Below, in pieces: positions 45,902 through 54,828 of a stretch of 64,000 nucleotides of DNA. A program made the translations under genes and the position numbers. The notes under the pieces were generated by a model. It made no database searches, was not told where the DNA came from, and saw only the letters and a list, made by a program, of their open reading frames with translations. Every line of letters begins with the position of its first letter. Position 1 is the first letter of the stretch. Source of the DNA: JAJDZL01 sp965221175 (GTDB lineage Bacteria; Pseudomonadota; Gammaproteobacteria; Arenicellales; JAJDZL01). The DNA lies in contig OZ244867.1 of assembly GCA_965221175.1 (NCBI GenBank), positions 3,217,565 to 3,281,564 on the forward strand, given 5' to 3'.

Positions 45902-47182
45902 ATGGTTGGTGCACAGACGGAAGAAAGCAGTGGACAGTTCGTAACGAACCTGGTTCACTTTGGACGAATACTACGTTCATCGGGGTTGCCGGTTGGAACT
46001 GGGAGAATACTTGATGCGGTTCGAGCGGTCAGCCTGGTAGGAATTTCCGACCGTGAAGATTTCTACTGGACGTTGCATGCGGTTTTCGTAAATCACCCGC
46101 GTCAGCGACTGATTTTCGATCAGGCGTTCCGAGTATTCTGGAAGAATCCGAGGATTTTCGAACGATTGATCTCAACTCTGCTTCCCGAAACGAGAGTACC
46201 GCATAGTGAAGAGTCAGCGGAGGAACTTGCGCGAAGACTGGTGGAAAGCCTTTACCCTGGCAGAGAATCCGGAGATCTGGTTTCCGAGACGAAGGAGGAA
46301 ATTGAACTTCGTGCATCGCTGACGTATTCGGACCGGGAGCGATTACAAAAAGCGGATTTCGACAAGATGTCGCGCGCAGAGATGGAGCAGGCAAAGCAGG
46401 CTGTCAAGAATATGCGGGTTGCCTTTAACCGAATTCCGACAAGACGCTATCGAGTTCACGCTTCTGGAAACAAGCTCGATATGCGTAAAACCCTCAAGCA
46501 GAGTTGTCGCGGGTCCGCAGACGCAATTTCACTGGTGCGTTGCAAACGTCAGCTTCGGAAGATGCCTGTTGTGGTACTGTGTGACATATCGGGTTCGATG
46601 AGTGAATATTCTCGAATGATTCTACATTTTTCGCATGTACTGATGTCGAGTCGTTCGAGTGTCTCCTGCTTTGTATTTGGAACACGTCTGACGAACATTA
46701 CCCGACAGTTGCGAACTCGTGATGTTGATTGTGCAGTCGATGAAATTTCCGATTCGGTTGCAGACTGGTACGGCGGAACTCGAATTGGTGAATGTCTCAA
46801 GGAATTCAATCGAAACTGGTTACGCAGACTGCCGATACATATGGCTGTCGTACTGCTTGTCACCGACGGTCTGGATCGATCTGAAACGGGCGAACTTGAG
46901 CCGCAGATCAGTCTTCTGCATCGATCCTGCAAACAGTTGATCTGGTTGAATCCGTTGCTAAGATACGATCAATTTGAACCGAGAGTGAGTGGCGTTAGAA
47001 CGATGCTTCCGCACGTAGATGCATTTTTGCCGGTTCACAATCTGAAGAGTCTGAACGATCTTGCTGAATCTCTCAGCTCAGAAGCGTACAAAAACGAGCC
47101 CTTTTTAAGAAAACATCGAGAATATTGGCGAGCCCAGATGTTGAAGGCAAGATCGAGTTCTGCGGACGTGGTGCCTGTATAG
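45902..47182 (+). CDS. coxE: von Willebrand factor A protein CoxE
   Basis: 426-residue CoxE/VWA protein. The metal-ion-dependent adhesion site is DISGS near residue 228, with the later LVTDGLDR segment supplying the Asp. It pairs with CoxD in maturation of the molybdenum enzyme. ATG 45902 follows coxD by 10 bp and the stop touches the next gene. Confidence 0.87.
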   Translation: MVGAQTEESSGQFVTNLVHFGRILRSSGLPVGTGRILDAVRAVSLVGISDREDFYWTLHAVFVNHPRQRLIFDQAFRVFWKNPRIFERLISTLLPETRVPHSEESAEELARRLVESLYPGRESGDLVSETKEEIELRASLTYSDRERLQKADFDKMSRAEMEQAKQAVKNMRVAFNRIPTRRYRVHASGNKLDMRKTLKQSCRGSADAISLVRCKRQLRKMPVVVLCDISGSMSEYSRMILHFSHVLMSSRSSVSCFVFGTRLTNITRQLRTRDVDCAVDEISDSVADWYGGTRIGECLKEFNRNWLRRLPIHMAVVLLVTDGLDRSETGELEPQISLLHRSCKQLIWLNPLLRYDQFEPRVSGVRTMLPHVDAFLPVHNLKSLNDLAESLSSEAYKNEPFLRKHREYWRAQMLKARSSSADVVPV

Positions 47183-47518
47183 ATGTCAAAAGGAGAATCG
47201 AATCCATCTGTTTTAGATACCGCGGCGCGCTGGCTTGCGCAGGGACACGGTGTCGCCATTGCAACAGTGATTGCAACTTGGGGTTCTTCTCCACGACCCG
47301 TTGGAAGTCAATTGGTAGTCAATGATCAGCGAAGGTTTGAAGGGTCAGTTTCAGGCGGATGCGTGGAAACAGCTGTCATTGAGGAAGCTGTAGATGTAAT
47401 CGATTGCCGGAAGCCACGCATTTTGGTTTATGGGGTGAGCAATGAACAGGCGTGGGAAGTCGGGCTTGCCTGTGGCGGACAAATTCAGGTTTATGTCGAC
47501 CCTCTGATTGCAGTTTAG
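47183..47518 (+). CDS. XdhC/CoxI-family protein, N-terminal-domain part
   Basis: 111 residues corresponding to the first half of XdhC-type molybdenum cofactor insertion factors: ATVIATWGSSPRPVGSQLVV and GSVSGGCVETAVIEEA with the conserved Cys. The Rossmann half is encoded by the next gene. Split pairs of this kind occur in cox clusters. It starts directly after the coxE stop. Confidence 0.82.
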   Translation: MSKGESNPSVLDTAARWLAQGHGVAIATVIATWGSSPRPVGSQLVVNDQRRFEGSVSGGCVETAVIEEAVDVIDCRKPRILVYGVSNEQAWEVGLACGGQIQVYVDPLIAV

Positions 47519-47534
47519 TGTTCGTCAGGCAAAC

Positions 47535-48224
47535 ATGAAAACATCTGTTCTTCAGCAACTTGTTCAGGCACAGCAGCAACAGCAGGCTATCGCGCTGGTA
47601 ACTTGCCTTGATGATGAAACACAGAGTACGTTCGTTCCGAGTGCACTACAAGGCGACAGCCCTCTCGAATCATCCATCGCAGAAGCGTTTCGAAGAGACA
47701 AGAGTCAGGTTGTTGAATTTGAGGGTGTGCGTCAGTTCATTCAGATTTTCAATACACCATTGCGACTGATGATAGTAGGTGCAGTACACATCGCGAAGCC
47801 GCTGATTTCGATGGGACAGTCATGCGGATATGAAGTAACTCTGATTGATCCCAGACGCGCGTTCGCTTCTGCGGAGAGATTTCCGGATGTTACCATTGTG
47901 AACGGTTGGCCGGACAAGGTGTTGACTGAAGTCGGTCTTGATGCTAGAACTGCAGTTGTGACTTTGACACACGATCCTAAAGTTGACGAACCGGCACTGA
48001 TTGCAGCGTTGCAATCGGGAGTGTTCTACATCGGCGCACTCGGTAGCCGACGTACTCATCGAGAGCGATGCATAAGGTTGGAGGAAGCTGGGATCTCAGC
48101 GCAGCAGCTGCAGAGAATTCGTGCTCCTATAGGGCTTGATATTTCCGCACAATCACCTGCCGAAATTGCAGTTTCTATCATGGCTGAAATGACTGAGTGC
48201 TTACGGAAGGGAAACGAACGATGA
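47535..48224 (+). CDS. XdhC/CoxI-family protein, Rossmann-domain part
   Basis: 229 residues beginning at ATG 47535 (an upstream TTG is less likely). A Rossmann segment reads IVGAVHIAKPLISMGQSCGYEV and the family end-segment IGALGSRRTHRERCIRLEEAG is clear, followed by IRAPIGLDISAQSPAEIAVS. Together with the preceding gene it makes the complete two-domain XdhC/CoxI function of inserting sulfurated cofactor into CoxL. Its 3' end overlaps the next gene by 4 bp. Confidence 0.87.
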   Translation: MKTSVLQQLVQAQQQQQAIALVTCLDDETQSTFVPSALQGDSPLESSIAEAFRRDKSQVVEFEGVRQFIQIFNTPLRLMIVGAVHIAKPLISMGQSCGYEVTLIDPRRAFASAERFPDVTIVNGWPDKVLTEVGLDARTAVVTLTHDPKVDEPALIAALQSGVFYIGALGSRRTHRERCIRLEEAGISAQQLQRIRAPIGLDISAQSPAEIAVSIMAEMTECLRKGNER

Positions 48225-49882
48225 AATTTGGCCGCGTCCGAGTTGATCAGGCCGAAGGGTCGATACTTGCACATTCTTTGCGGGTGATGGATCGGAAATG
48301 GAAGAAGGGCAGAGTGCTTTCGAGGCATGATGTAGACGTGCTGACCCACGAAGGATACGAAACAATCGTTGCCGCAAAGCTGGAACAAGACGATGTCAAT
48401 GAAGATGCAACCGCGGAAGCAATTGCACAGGCTGTTGCCGGGCAGGGGGTGGAAATTCGGGCGGCGGCGACTGGGCGGTGCAATCTTTATGCCAGACATA
48501 GAGGATTGTTGAAACTCCGTTCGAACAGAATTGATGAGATCAATTCAGTCGATGAAGCGTTTACGGTGGCGACGTTACCATCCTACAGCAGTGTTTACGC
48601 TGGGCAACTGCTAGTATCGATTAAAGTGATTCCATTCGCAGTCAGCCGAAATTTGCTGGATGAATGTATTTCAGTTGCCAGTCATGGGCTGCCGCCTGTC
48701 AATGTGTTTCCCTATCAACCTCTGTCTATTGGACTGATACAGACTCACACACCCTGGTTCAATTCAAATTTGCTCGAAAAGGGTTCGAATATGCTCAAGG
48801 AGAGAGCCAATATGCTGGGGTCGACGATAGTTGTTGAACGAGTCTGCGATCATCACGAAAATGAGATTTCAAGTTTGCTTGGAGAATATTTTGAGAAGCA
48901 GCTTGATGTGATATTTTTGCTGGGTGCATCGGCGATTCAGGACCGAAACGATGTAATTCCTCAGGGAGTTGTGAATGCGGGTGGGAGAATAGAACATTTT
49001 GGAATGCCCGTGGACCCTGGAAATCTGTTGCTCATGGCAAAATATGGCAAAACCACGATTCTAGGTTTGCCCGGATGTGTTCGGTCACCGAAACGAAATG
49101 GATTTGATTTTGTGTTCGAGCGGATTGCAGCAGGGCTTGAAGTGAATCGGGAAGATGTTATGAAAATGGGAAGAGGGGGAATATTGACTGAACCGTCCAG
49201 ACGGCCAGAGCGGCGAACTGTTGGACGTACGCAGACGGCTGCCGGTGTCAAAAAGATTGCTGCGATCGTTCTGGCGGCTGGTCAGTCTCAACGGATGGGG
49301 GAACAGAACAAGCTCCTGCTTAAAATTGAAGATCAGTCTGTCATTCAGGAAGTTGTGAACAATCTCGCACAATCCGAAGTTGATCAAATTTTTGTCGTTA
49401 CCGGGCATGAAGAAGAAAGAGTCAGGAATGAATTGAAAGACAGGCAGGTAACGTTCATACACAATCCCGAATACGTTGGCGGCCTCAGTACATCGCTACG
49501 TACGGCGTTGTCCGCTTTACCAGCCGATTTTGCGGGTGTGCTTGTGTGTCTGGGAGATATGCCATTTGTCAGAAGCGATCAAATCGACGCATTGATCAAT
49601 TCCTTTGATGCGGATTTACAGCACAATATTTGTGTTCCAACTTATCGTGGGAAGAGGGGGAATCCTGTGTTGTGGGGTAGAAGATACTATCAGGAAATGA
49701 TGGAAGTCCGAGGAGATGTCGGAGCGAAGCATATGATTGGCGACTATGAGGAGCATGTCATTGAAGTTGAAGTAGACGATGCCGGAGTCGTTGCAGATCT
49801 GGACACGCCGGAATCCTATTCAAATTTGGTTGCCGGGCGGTCCGATATTGTGAATGATTCGGGTCGGGTGCCTGGTTCTTAG
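48221..49882 (+). CDS. MoeA-like molybdopterin-binding/MobA-like nucleotidyltransferase fusion
   Basis: 553-residue fusion. Residues about 1-330 resemble a molybdopterin-binding (MoCF) protein, with GLIQTHTPWFNSN and LLGASAIQDRNDVIPQ; residues about 345-545 are a MobA/MocA-type nucleotidyltransferase with IVLAAGQSQRMGEQNKLLL near 350. It probably makes the cytidine dinucleotide form of the molybdenum cofactor used by CoxL-type enzymes. The ATG at 48221 overlaps the XdhC gene by 4 bp. The 3' part, from base 49127, lies in the left copy of a large direct repeat. Confidence 0.83.
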   Translation: MKFGRVRVDQAEGSILAHSLRVMDRKWKKGRVLSRHDVDVLTHEGYETIVAAKLEQDDVNEDATAEAIAQAVAGQGVEIRAAATGRCNLYARHRGLLKLRSNRIDEINSVDEAFTVATLPSYSSVYAGQLLVSIKVIPFAVSRNLLDECISVASHGLPPVNVFPYQPLSIGLIQTHTPWFNSNLLEKGSNMLKERANMLGSTIVVERVCDHHENEISSLLGEYFEKQLDVIFLLGASAIQDRNDVIPQGVVNAGGRIEHFGMPVDPGNLLLMAKYGKTTILGLPGCVRSPKRNGFDFVFERIAAGLEVNREDVMKMGRGGILTEPSRRPERRTVGRTQTAAGVKKIAAIVLAAGQSQRMGEQNKLLLKIEDQSVIQEVVNNLAQSEVDQIFVVTGHEEERVRNELKDRQVTFIHNPEYVGGLSTSLRTALSALPADFAGVLVCLGDMPFVRSDQIDALINSFDADLQHNICVPTYRGKRGNPVLWGRRYYQEMMEVRGDVGAKHMIGDYEEHVIEVEVDDAGVVADLDTPESYSNLVAGRSDIVNDSGRVPGS

Positions 49883-50767
49883 GCTGTCCTTACGAAAATG
49901 GAACAGGAAGTTTACTGGCGGCTGGGAGTATTCTTCGCAATTCTTCTTGCGGTTGCGCTCTGGGAAACCTTTCAACCTAGACGAGCATGGAATCTGTCCA
50001 GAACTTCGCGATGGACAAATCATCTGCTGTTGTCATTCATCAATACGCTGCTCGTCCGTTTGGTCATTCCGCTAACTGTCGCTGCTTATGCTCTGATCCT
50101 AGAGGGTAAGGGAATTGGTTTACTGAATTGGCTGCCTCTGCCATACTGGATTGCAGTTATTGCCGGTGTCGTTTTGATGGACCTTGCGATCTACGCTCAG
50201 CATGTATATTTCCACAAACTGAATTTTTTCTGGCGATTTCATCGCATGCATCATACCGATCTTGATTTTGACGTTACCACCGGAGTCCGTTTTCATCCGA
50301 TTGAAATTGTCATATCAATGGTCATTAAATTTGCAGTGGTGTCGGTGCTGGGTCCTCCGGCATTGGCATTTATTGTTTTTGAGATTCTGCTAAACGCTAC
50401 TTCCATGTTCAATCATGCAAACGTTCAGATTCCACTAGCGCTTGATCGGGTGTTAAGATGCTTTATCGTGACTCCGGACATGCATCGAGTCCATCACTCC
50501 ATAGCCAAACAGGAAACCGACAGCAACTTTGGATTTAACCTGCCATGGTGGGACCGGCTGTTTGGAACTTACCGAAGTCAACCTGCTGAAGGTCACTTGA
50601 AGATGACAATCGGTCTGCCAATATTTAGAACGGACAGCGAAAATCGAATCGATCGATTGATCAGTCAGCCTTTTCGAAACGCTCACCCTCAGGAGTAGGG
50701 GTGTAGAGTGCATGACCTTTAGTCTCTGTCAGAAATATCAGACTCGCTAGTAGCCAAGACCATGTGT
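49127..50767 (+). repeat. left copy of a direct repeat of about 1.6 kb
   Basis: Contains the MobA-like end of the fusion gene and the whole fatty acid hydroxylase gene. Matching sequence recurs in the same orientation at 57232-58734 plus 60759-about 60895. The match begins sharply at GCAGCAGGGCTTGA and is almost perfect over the first 1.5 kb, then drops over the last 130 bp. The right limit is approximate. Confidence 0.85.
49898..50698 (+). CDS. fatty acid hydroxylase/sterol desaturase superfamily protein
   Basis: 266-residue membrane protein with about four hydrophobic segments and the histidine clusters of the superfamily: HVYFH, HRMHH, HANV-containing region and HRVHHS, which bind a di-iron centre. 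Substrates in the superfamily range from fatty acids to carotenoids and sterols; none can be chosen here. It follows the MoCo fusion gene by 15 bp. A second copy, interrupted at the 3' end, lies at 58003. Confidence 0.82.
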   Translation: MEQEVYWRLGVFFAILLAVALWETFQPRRAWNLSRTSRWTNHLLLSFINTLLVRLVIPLTVAAYALILEGKGIGLLNWLPLPYWIAVIAGVVLMDLAIYAQHVYFHKLNFFWRFHRMHHTDLDFDVTTGVRFHPIEIVISMVIKFAVVSVLGPPALAFIVFEILLNATSMFNHANVQIPLALDRVLRCFIVTPDMHRVHHSIAKQETDSNFGFNLPWWDRLFGTYRSQPAEGHLKMTIGLPIFRTDSENRIDRLISQPFRNAHPQE

Positions 50768-50888
50768 TGATCCCAATTCTCCAAAACCTTGCAAATTTAA
50801 TCCTCAAACACTCGAATTAAGGCACAAAGTACCTTTTTCATTTCAGGGATGAGTCAGACCGCTGGAATTCACTAGTACGATAGCGAAA

Positions 50889-50917
50889 TTGACATCGTTC
50901 GTATACTTATTTATCAT
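50889..50917 (+). promoter_or_regulatory. candidate promoter of the Septu-like operon
   Basis: TTGACA (50889-50894), a 17-base spacer and TATCAT (50912-50917). Transcription from it would start near 50925, leaving a leader of about 70 bases to ATG 50994. Confidence 0.55.
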
Positions 50918-50993
50918 CAAGTTCCACTGAATGTCGGTTGCAGCCCAATACTCGGGCTTGTTAGCATCCTCAATTCTTATTAAAGTTCGGTTC

Positions 50994-52388
50994 ATGTCAA
51001 ATTCGATGAAACATCCCATTTATTTCAAAAGTTTGTTACTTGAAAATATCCGTACTTTCGGTGAACAGCAGACGCTCAGTCTCATTGACAAAAATGGTTC
51101 TCCCGCTCCGTGGACCATTATCGTCGGCGACAATGGGGTAGGTAAAACAACTTTACTTCAATGCCTTGTGAGAATGCGCCCCAAATTCAACAAACCTTCG
51201 GACGATGATAAGGGTCCACCTCCACCGCCAATCGAACCTGAGTTGGCGAGTGAAGTAGGTAATGATGTATTGAAGGCAATGGTACGGAATTCAAGCAATG
51301 CGATGGCTTCACTTAAAGCACACTTTTCAGTTGGAGAACTGATAAGTTCGAAAAATCCTGAGATGCAAATGAAAGCAATTTCGACTCACTGCAAAATCTC
51401 ACTAGACGCTAAAGGCGACATAGATGATTTCCCTTACGGCGGGGAAACCCTGGAAGCTATGAATCTTAATGAACCGCTTGTACTTGCTTACGGTGCTGGC
51501 CGATTTCCAAGTATTGGTAAACTCGTAGAAGGCAGCCTTGAACCTGTTCAATCTTTGTTTGAAGACGTAACCGAAATCCCCAATGTAGAGTCGCGTTTAT
51601 ATCATCTGGATTATTCAGTATCGAAGAAGCAGTTTGGCGCGAAAACTAAGCTCAACCGGTTGAAGAAAATGCTCTCAGACATCTTGCCAGACATCGCACG
51701 TCCCCAGGATATTGAGATTCTAGGCTTGCCAAATCCCGGAGGAAATCCAGATCAAGGAGGAATTATAGTGAAGACTCCCTATGGTTCTGTGCCCTTCCGT
51801 CAACTAAGCCTAGGTTATCGGACAGTCTTCGCTTGGACCGTGGAAATTGCTTGGAATTTGATTCAACGCTATCCAGACAGTAAAAACCCCTATGGCGAGC
51901 CTGCAATAGTTATTGTCGACGAGATTGACTTGCATCTTCACCCTAACTGGCAACGTGATATTCGTAAACACTTTACCAACTGTTTTCCGAACATTCAGTT
52001 CATTGCCACGGCGCACAGCCCTTTAATTGCACAGATTTCACTGGATGCTAATTTAGCTGTCCTCCGAAGGGAATCCGATTATGCGGTAGTTGAATCTGAC
52101 CCAGTCACTATCAAAGATTGGCGCCTTGATCAGGTTCTTACAAGCGAACTTTTCGGTTTCGAATCGGCACGGAATCCAGAGGTTGCGAAGCAAATGCAGC
52201 GTATGCGAGATCTTTCTCAGAAACAGGATCTTTCTCCTTTAGAGCGCAAAGAACTTGGTGAATTGGACCGATGGATTCTTACCTTGTCTACTGCGGAATC
52301 GCACGAAGATCAAATGGCAATGGAGAACATTCGCAGGGCTGCCGTGCTTATTGCGGAAATCACAAGCCGTCATGATCTTGATTCGTAA
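50994..52388 (+). CDS. Septu-like AAA ATPase (PtuA type)
   Basis: 464-residue ABC-like/AAA ATPase of the OLD/PtuA sort. Walker A is GDNGVGKTTLL, near residue 41; an LSLGYRTVF signature-like segment and Walker B VIVDEIDLHLHPNW follow, then a switch-like FIATAHSPLIAQ. A proline-rich insert (PPPPPIEPE) follows the Walker A region. The start ATG 50994 is chosen over ATG 50931 because of the upstream promoter position. With the following HNH gene, overlapping by 17 bp, it fits the two-gene Septu antiphage layout. Defence function is inferred. Confidence 0.75.
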   Translation: MSNSMKHPIYFKSLLLENIRTFGEQQTLSLIDKNGSPAPWTIIVGDNGVGKTTLLQCLVRMRPKFNKPSDDDKGPPPPPIEPELASEVGNDVLKAMVRNSSNAMASLKAHFSVGELISSKNPEMQMKAISTHCKISLDAKGDIDDFPYGGETLEAMNLNEPLVLAYGAGRFPSIGKLVEGSLEPVQSLFEDVTEIPNVESRLYHLDYSVSKKQFGAKTKLNRLKKMLSDILPDIARPQDIEILGLPNPGGNPDQGGIIVKTPYGSVPFRQLSLGYRTVFAWTVEIAWNLIQRYPDSKNPYGEPAIVIVDEIDLHLHPNWQRDIRKHFTNCFPNIQFIATAHSPLIAQISLDANLAVLRRESDYAVVESDPVTIKDWRLDQVLTSELFGFESARNPEVAKQMQRMRDLSQKQDLSPLERKELGELDRWILTLSTAESHEDQMAMENIRRAAVLIAEITSRHDLDS

Positions 52389-53181
52389 ACCGAATGCGCC
52401 TGCACGTTTGAAGGCTGGAATCGCGCAAACTCAACGAGATTGCATTACATTTGATAAAAATAGAAAACATTACTTAGATGGAAACAGTTTTGAATTTAAA
52501 CAACAAATTTATGGTCACAAGGATGTCAAAGACTGCCTAATTTCAGCTCAGCATGGAAAGTGTTGTTATTGTGAAGGAAGGATTGGTGCTCACGACTATG
52601 GTGATGTCGAACACTATCGACCGAAAGCAGCTGTAAGGCAGGATAAAATTTCGGAAAAACTATATCCTGGTTACTACTGGTTGGCTTACTGTTGGAAGAA
52701 TTTGTATTTCTCCTGTAGAAAATGCAACCAAAATAAGAGCATATTTTTCCCTTTAGCTGACCCGGCAAATCAAGCGCGCTCCCATCACGATAATATCGCC
52801 AACGAGGAGGCGCTTCTCCTCGAACCAAGCGGCGCGGATAATCCGCGTAACCATATCAAATTTGTTGGTCCTCGCATTAAAGCTGTATCCGAAACTGGAC
52901 AGAAGACCATTGAAATTATCGGTCTCGACCGAGAAGAGCTTTTGGAAGAGCGATTAGAGCGATTAAATCTTATTAAAGCTAGTATTACTATTGTTAATTT
53001 TGCAAACCATCTTCATAATTTTCCGGTAGAGAATCATTGGAAGGATGAGTTGATGGAATACTACTATGGTGCCCGCAAATTTCTCGACAATGCGGTAGAG
53101 CCAACCGCTCGGTACAGTGCTATGGCTACAGACTACGTATCTACGCTAGGTATTGAAGCTTCGCAAAACGTAACCGGCTAG
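52372..53181 (+). CDS. HNH endonuclease, PtuB-like
   Basis: 269-residue HNH nuclease. Zinc and catalytic segments are CCYCEGRIG, the DVEHYRPK His, and FSCRKCNQNKS with an N-K ending, matching PtuB-type nucleases. ATG 52372 overlaps the ATPase stop by 17 bp, so the two are coupled. Its 3' end overlaps the convergent HExxH gene by 36 bp. Confidence 0.78.
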   Translation: MILIRKPNAPARLKAGIAQTQRDCITFDKNRKHYLDGNSFEFKQQIYGHKDVKDCLISAQHGKCCYCEGRIGAHDYGDVEHYRPKAAVRQDKISEKLYPGYYWLAYCWKNLYFSCRKCNQNKSIFFPLADPANQARSHHDNIANEEALLLEPSGADNPRNHIKFVGPRIKAVSETGQKTIEIIGLDREELLEERLERLNLIKASITIVNFANHLHNFPVENHWKDELMEYYYGARKFLDNAVEPTARYSAMATDYVSTLGIEASQNVTG

Positions 53182-54066
53182 ACTTCGTCCAATATCTGTC
53201 AACCCACCTGCACTGCTTAGTTGAGAAACTTGCATGACTTCTTGAGCAATTTCGACTTGGCGTTTTTCTATATGCGCTCTTTCGTCGAGAGTTAACGAAA
53301 ATTTGTGCTCTAAGGTGTTAAAACACGCGTATATTACTGAAAACACGTAGAGTCCATGTAAAACACCATCGATAGGGCGCATGGTTCGTTGCCATGGCGA
53401 GAAAGCACATGCATTACAGTCGCCTACCAGAGGAACTGCGATATTGATCAATGTGAGTTGCAGGTGCATGCATTCGTGAATAATTGATTCAACAAGACGT
53501 AATGTTCTATCCGACTTGGATATCGGTACCGATACAAATATTGAGAAAGGCACTGCTGGGTCGCTATAGCTCACATCAAAGTTAGCTCTAGGCGTTTGCA
53601 AAATATGCAGTGTCCGCAAATATTCTGCAACGATTGCATGCAAACTTGGAATTGACGCAATTACAGATAGTGCGTGATGAAATACCTCGACGAAATTCGT
53701 TTTCGAACTGTACGCAGGAAACACTAATCCAAGATGTTCATAGCGCGCTCGGGTTGTTGCTGGCAATACTTCAAATCGGCATTGATGAGAATTGTCCAAG
53801 CTAAGTGTAGCAATTACCAAACGCTCGGCTGTCGAATCTTTCTCCAACCATCGATGCGTCCCGTAGTTCGACGCGTTGAATCCATGGTGCGCAAGGCGGC
53901 GCCATGTCTGCTTAGCTACGAGTTTGGAAAGATTAGGGAACCACGGTTCGGAAGATTGAACCAGTGCCTGCCTAAATGCGTCTGCAATTTGAACGCACAC
54001 AAGGCTTGGCGAAGAAGGAATAAACAAGTGTGAAACGCTTTCCACGGTAAACTTTGGAAACCGCAT
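53146..54066 (-). CDS. HExxH-motif protein of a RiPP locus, possible peptide beta-hydroxylase
   Basis: About 306 residues from ATG 54066; the start is uncertain (GTG 54045 is an alternative) and overlaps the oxygenase gene by about 95 bp. The single clear motif is HECMH in VESIIHECMHLQLTL. Proteins with this motif accompany radical SAM cyclophane maturases and are described as 2-oxoglutarate-dependent peptide beta-hydroxylases of the HExxH type; an old view took them as metalloproteases. It is the last gene of the minus-strand operon and converges on the Septu-like pair. Confidence 0.62.
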   Translation of the reverse strand: MRFPKFTVESVSHLFIPSSPSLVCVQIADAFRQALVQSSEPWFPNLSKLVAKQTWRRLAHHGFNASNYGTHRWLEKDSTAERLVIATLSLDNSHQCRFEVLPATTRARYEHLGLVFPAYSSKTNFVEVFHHALSVIASIPSLHAIVAEYLRTLHILQTPRANFDVSYSDPAVPFSIFVSVPISKSDRTLRLVESIIHECMHLQLTLINIAVPLVGDCNACAFSPWQRTMRPIDGVLHGLYVFSVIYACFNTLEHKFSLTLDERAHIEKRQVEIAQEVMQVSQLSSAGGLTDIGRSLAGYVLRSFNT

Positions 54067-54601
54067 GATTGGATTTCTCGGAAATCTCAAATCCGATCGC
54101 GCTTCCAGAGATAGGACGAATAATTCGGTGAATATCTTCTGGATCAAACTTATTAAACAGCATAAGAAATCCTCCATCTTCATCAAGCAAGCCTCGATTG
54201 ACCTGAATGATGAAACGATGAGTTTCTTCACCAGTAAGATAGTCATTATGAATGCCGATTCGTTGTCCGGGTATTAGCTTGTGCGCGACGAATTTGATCC
54301 GCTCATCCAGATTCACTTTGAAAATTTCCGATATCTCTTCTCGAAGTACGGAGAGATTCTTAAGAGAAATTAACTGGGACAGGCCATCTGGAAGGGCTGC
54401 ATCGAACATACTGAACTCGTACTGTTCATAAAAATCTGTAGTTACGAGCTGCCATGGTGCATTGTTGTCGAACCATTCAAGAAGTGCACGCTCAAGACTC
54501 AGCGGGAGGCAACGCTGCCATAGAATATAGCGAAACGGAGAAACATGGAACTCATGCATCCGGTGAGCACTAATACACAACTGCTCGCGGGAAGGACGCA
54601 T
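53972..54601 (-). CDS. 2-oxoglutarate/Fe(II) oxygenase of a RiPP locus
   Basis: 209 residues (or 195 from ATG 54559). The iron site is visible as IHNDY (His-x-Asp) and SNHAV (distal His), followed by RGKRFTLVYSFF, whose Arg would bind 2-oxoglutarate. Such proteins occur beside cyclophane-forming radical SAM enzymes (Yhh-type loci, as I recall the naming), where they hydroxylate the modified peptide. It begins 22 bp after the precursor gene. Confidence 0.7.
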   Translation of the reverse strand: MRPSREQLCISAHRMHEFHVSPFRYILWQRCLPLSLERALLEWFDNNAPWQLVTTDFYEQYEFSMFDAALPDGLSQLISLKNLSVLREEISEIFKVNLDERIKFVAHKLIPGQRIGIHNDYLTGEETHRFIIQVNRGLLDEDGGFLMLFNKFDPEDIHRIIRPISGSAIGFEISEKSNHAVSKVYRGKRFTLVYSFFAKPCVRSNCRRI

Positions 54602-54623
54602 GGAAAGTCAAAAAAGGTCGCAA

Positions 54624-54809
54624 TTACCTATTGTGGCGGTGGTATGTGCGATTGTAGATTGTCGATGCGATGGGTTGATCTTTCCTATTGTTCCGTACTT
54701 CCTCGATAATTCGCCTCAAGGCAACGCTACTAATATTTTCTAGTTTAACGTCCAAATCCTCCATTTCATGAGGTTTCCGACGCTCGACCGAATCAACTAT
54801 GTTGTCCAT
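54624..54809 (-). CDS. RiPP precursor peptide with Tyr-x-Arg triplets at the C-terminus
   Basis: 61 residues with AAGGAG well placed before the ATG. The leader is acidic and helical, then a basic region ends in STIYNRTYHRHNR. YNR and YHR have the aromatic-x-residue form used by cyclophane-forming radical SAM enzymes, which link the Tyr ring to the beta carbon of the third residue. Location 19 bp after the maturase gene and 22 bp before an oxygenase gene supports the precursor call. No close family could be confirmed by search; it is similar in logic to YhhA precursors. Confidence 0.68.
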   Translation of the reverse strand: MDNIVDSVERRKPHEMEDLDVKLENISSVALRRIIEEVRNNRKDQPIASTIYNRTYHRHNR

Positions 54810-54828
54810 CTACTGCTCCTTCAATTAT

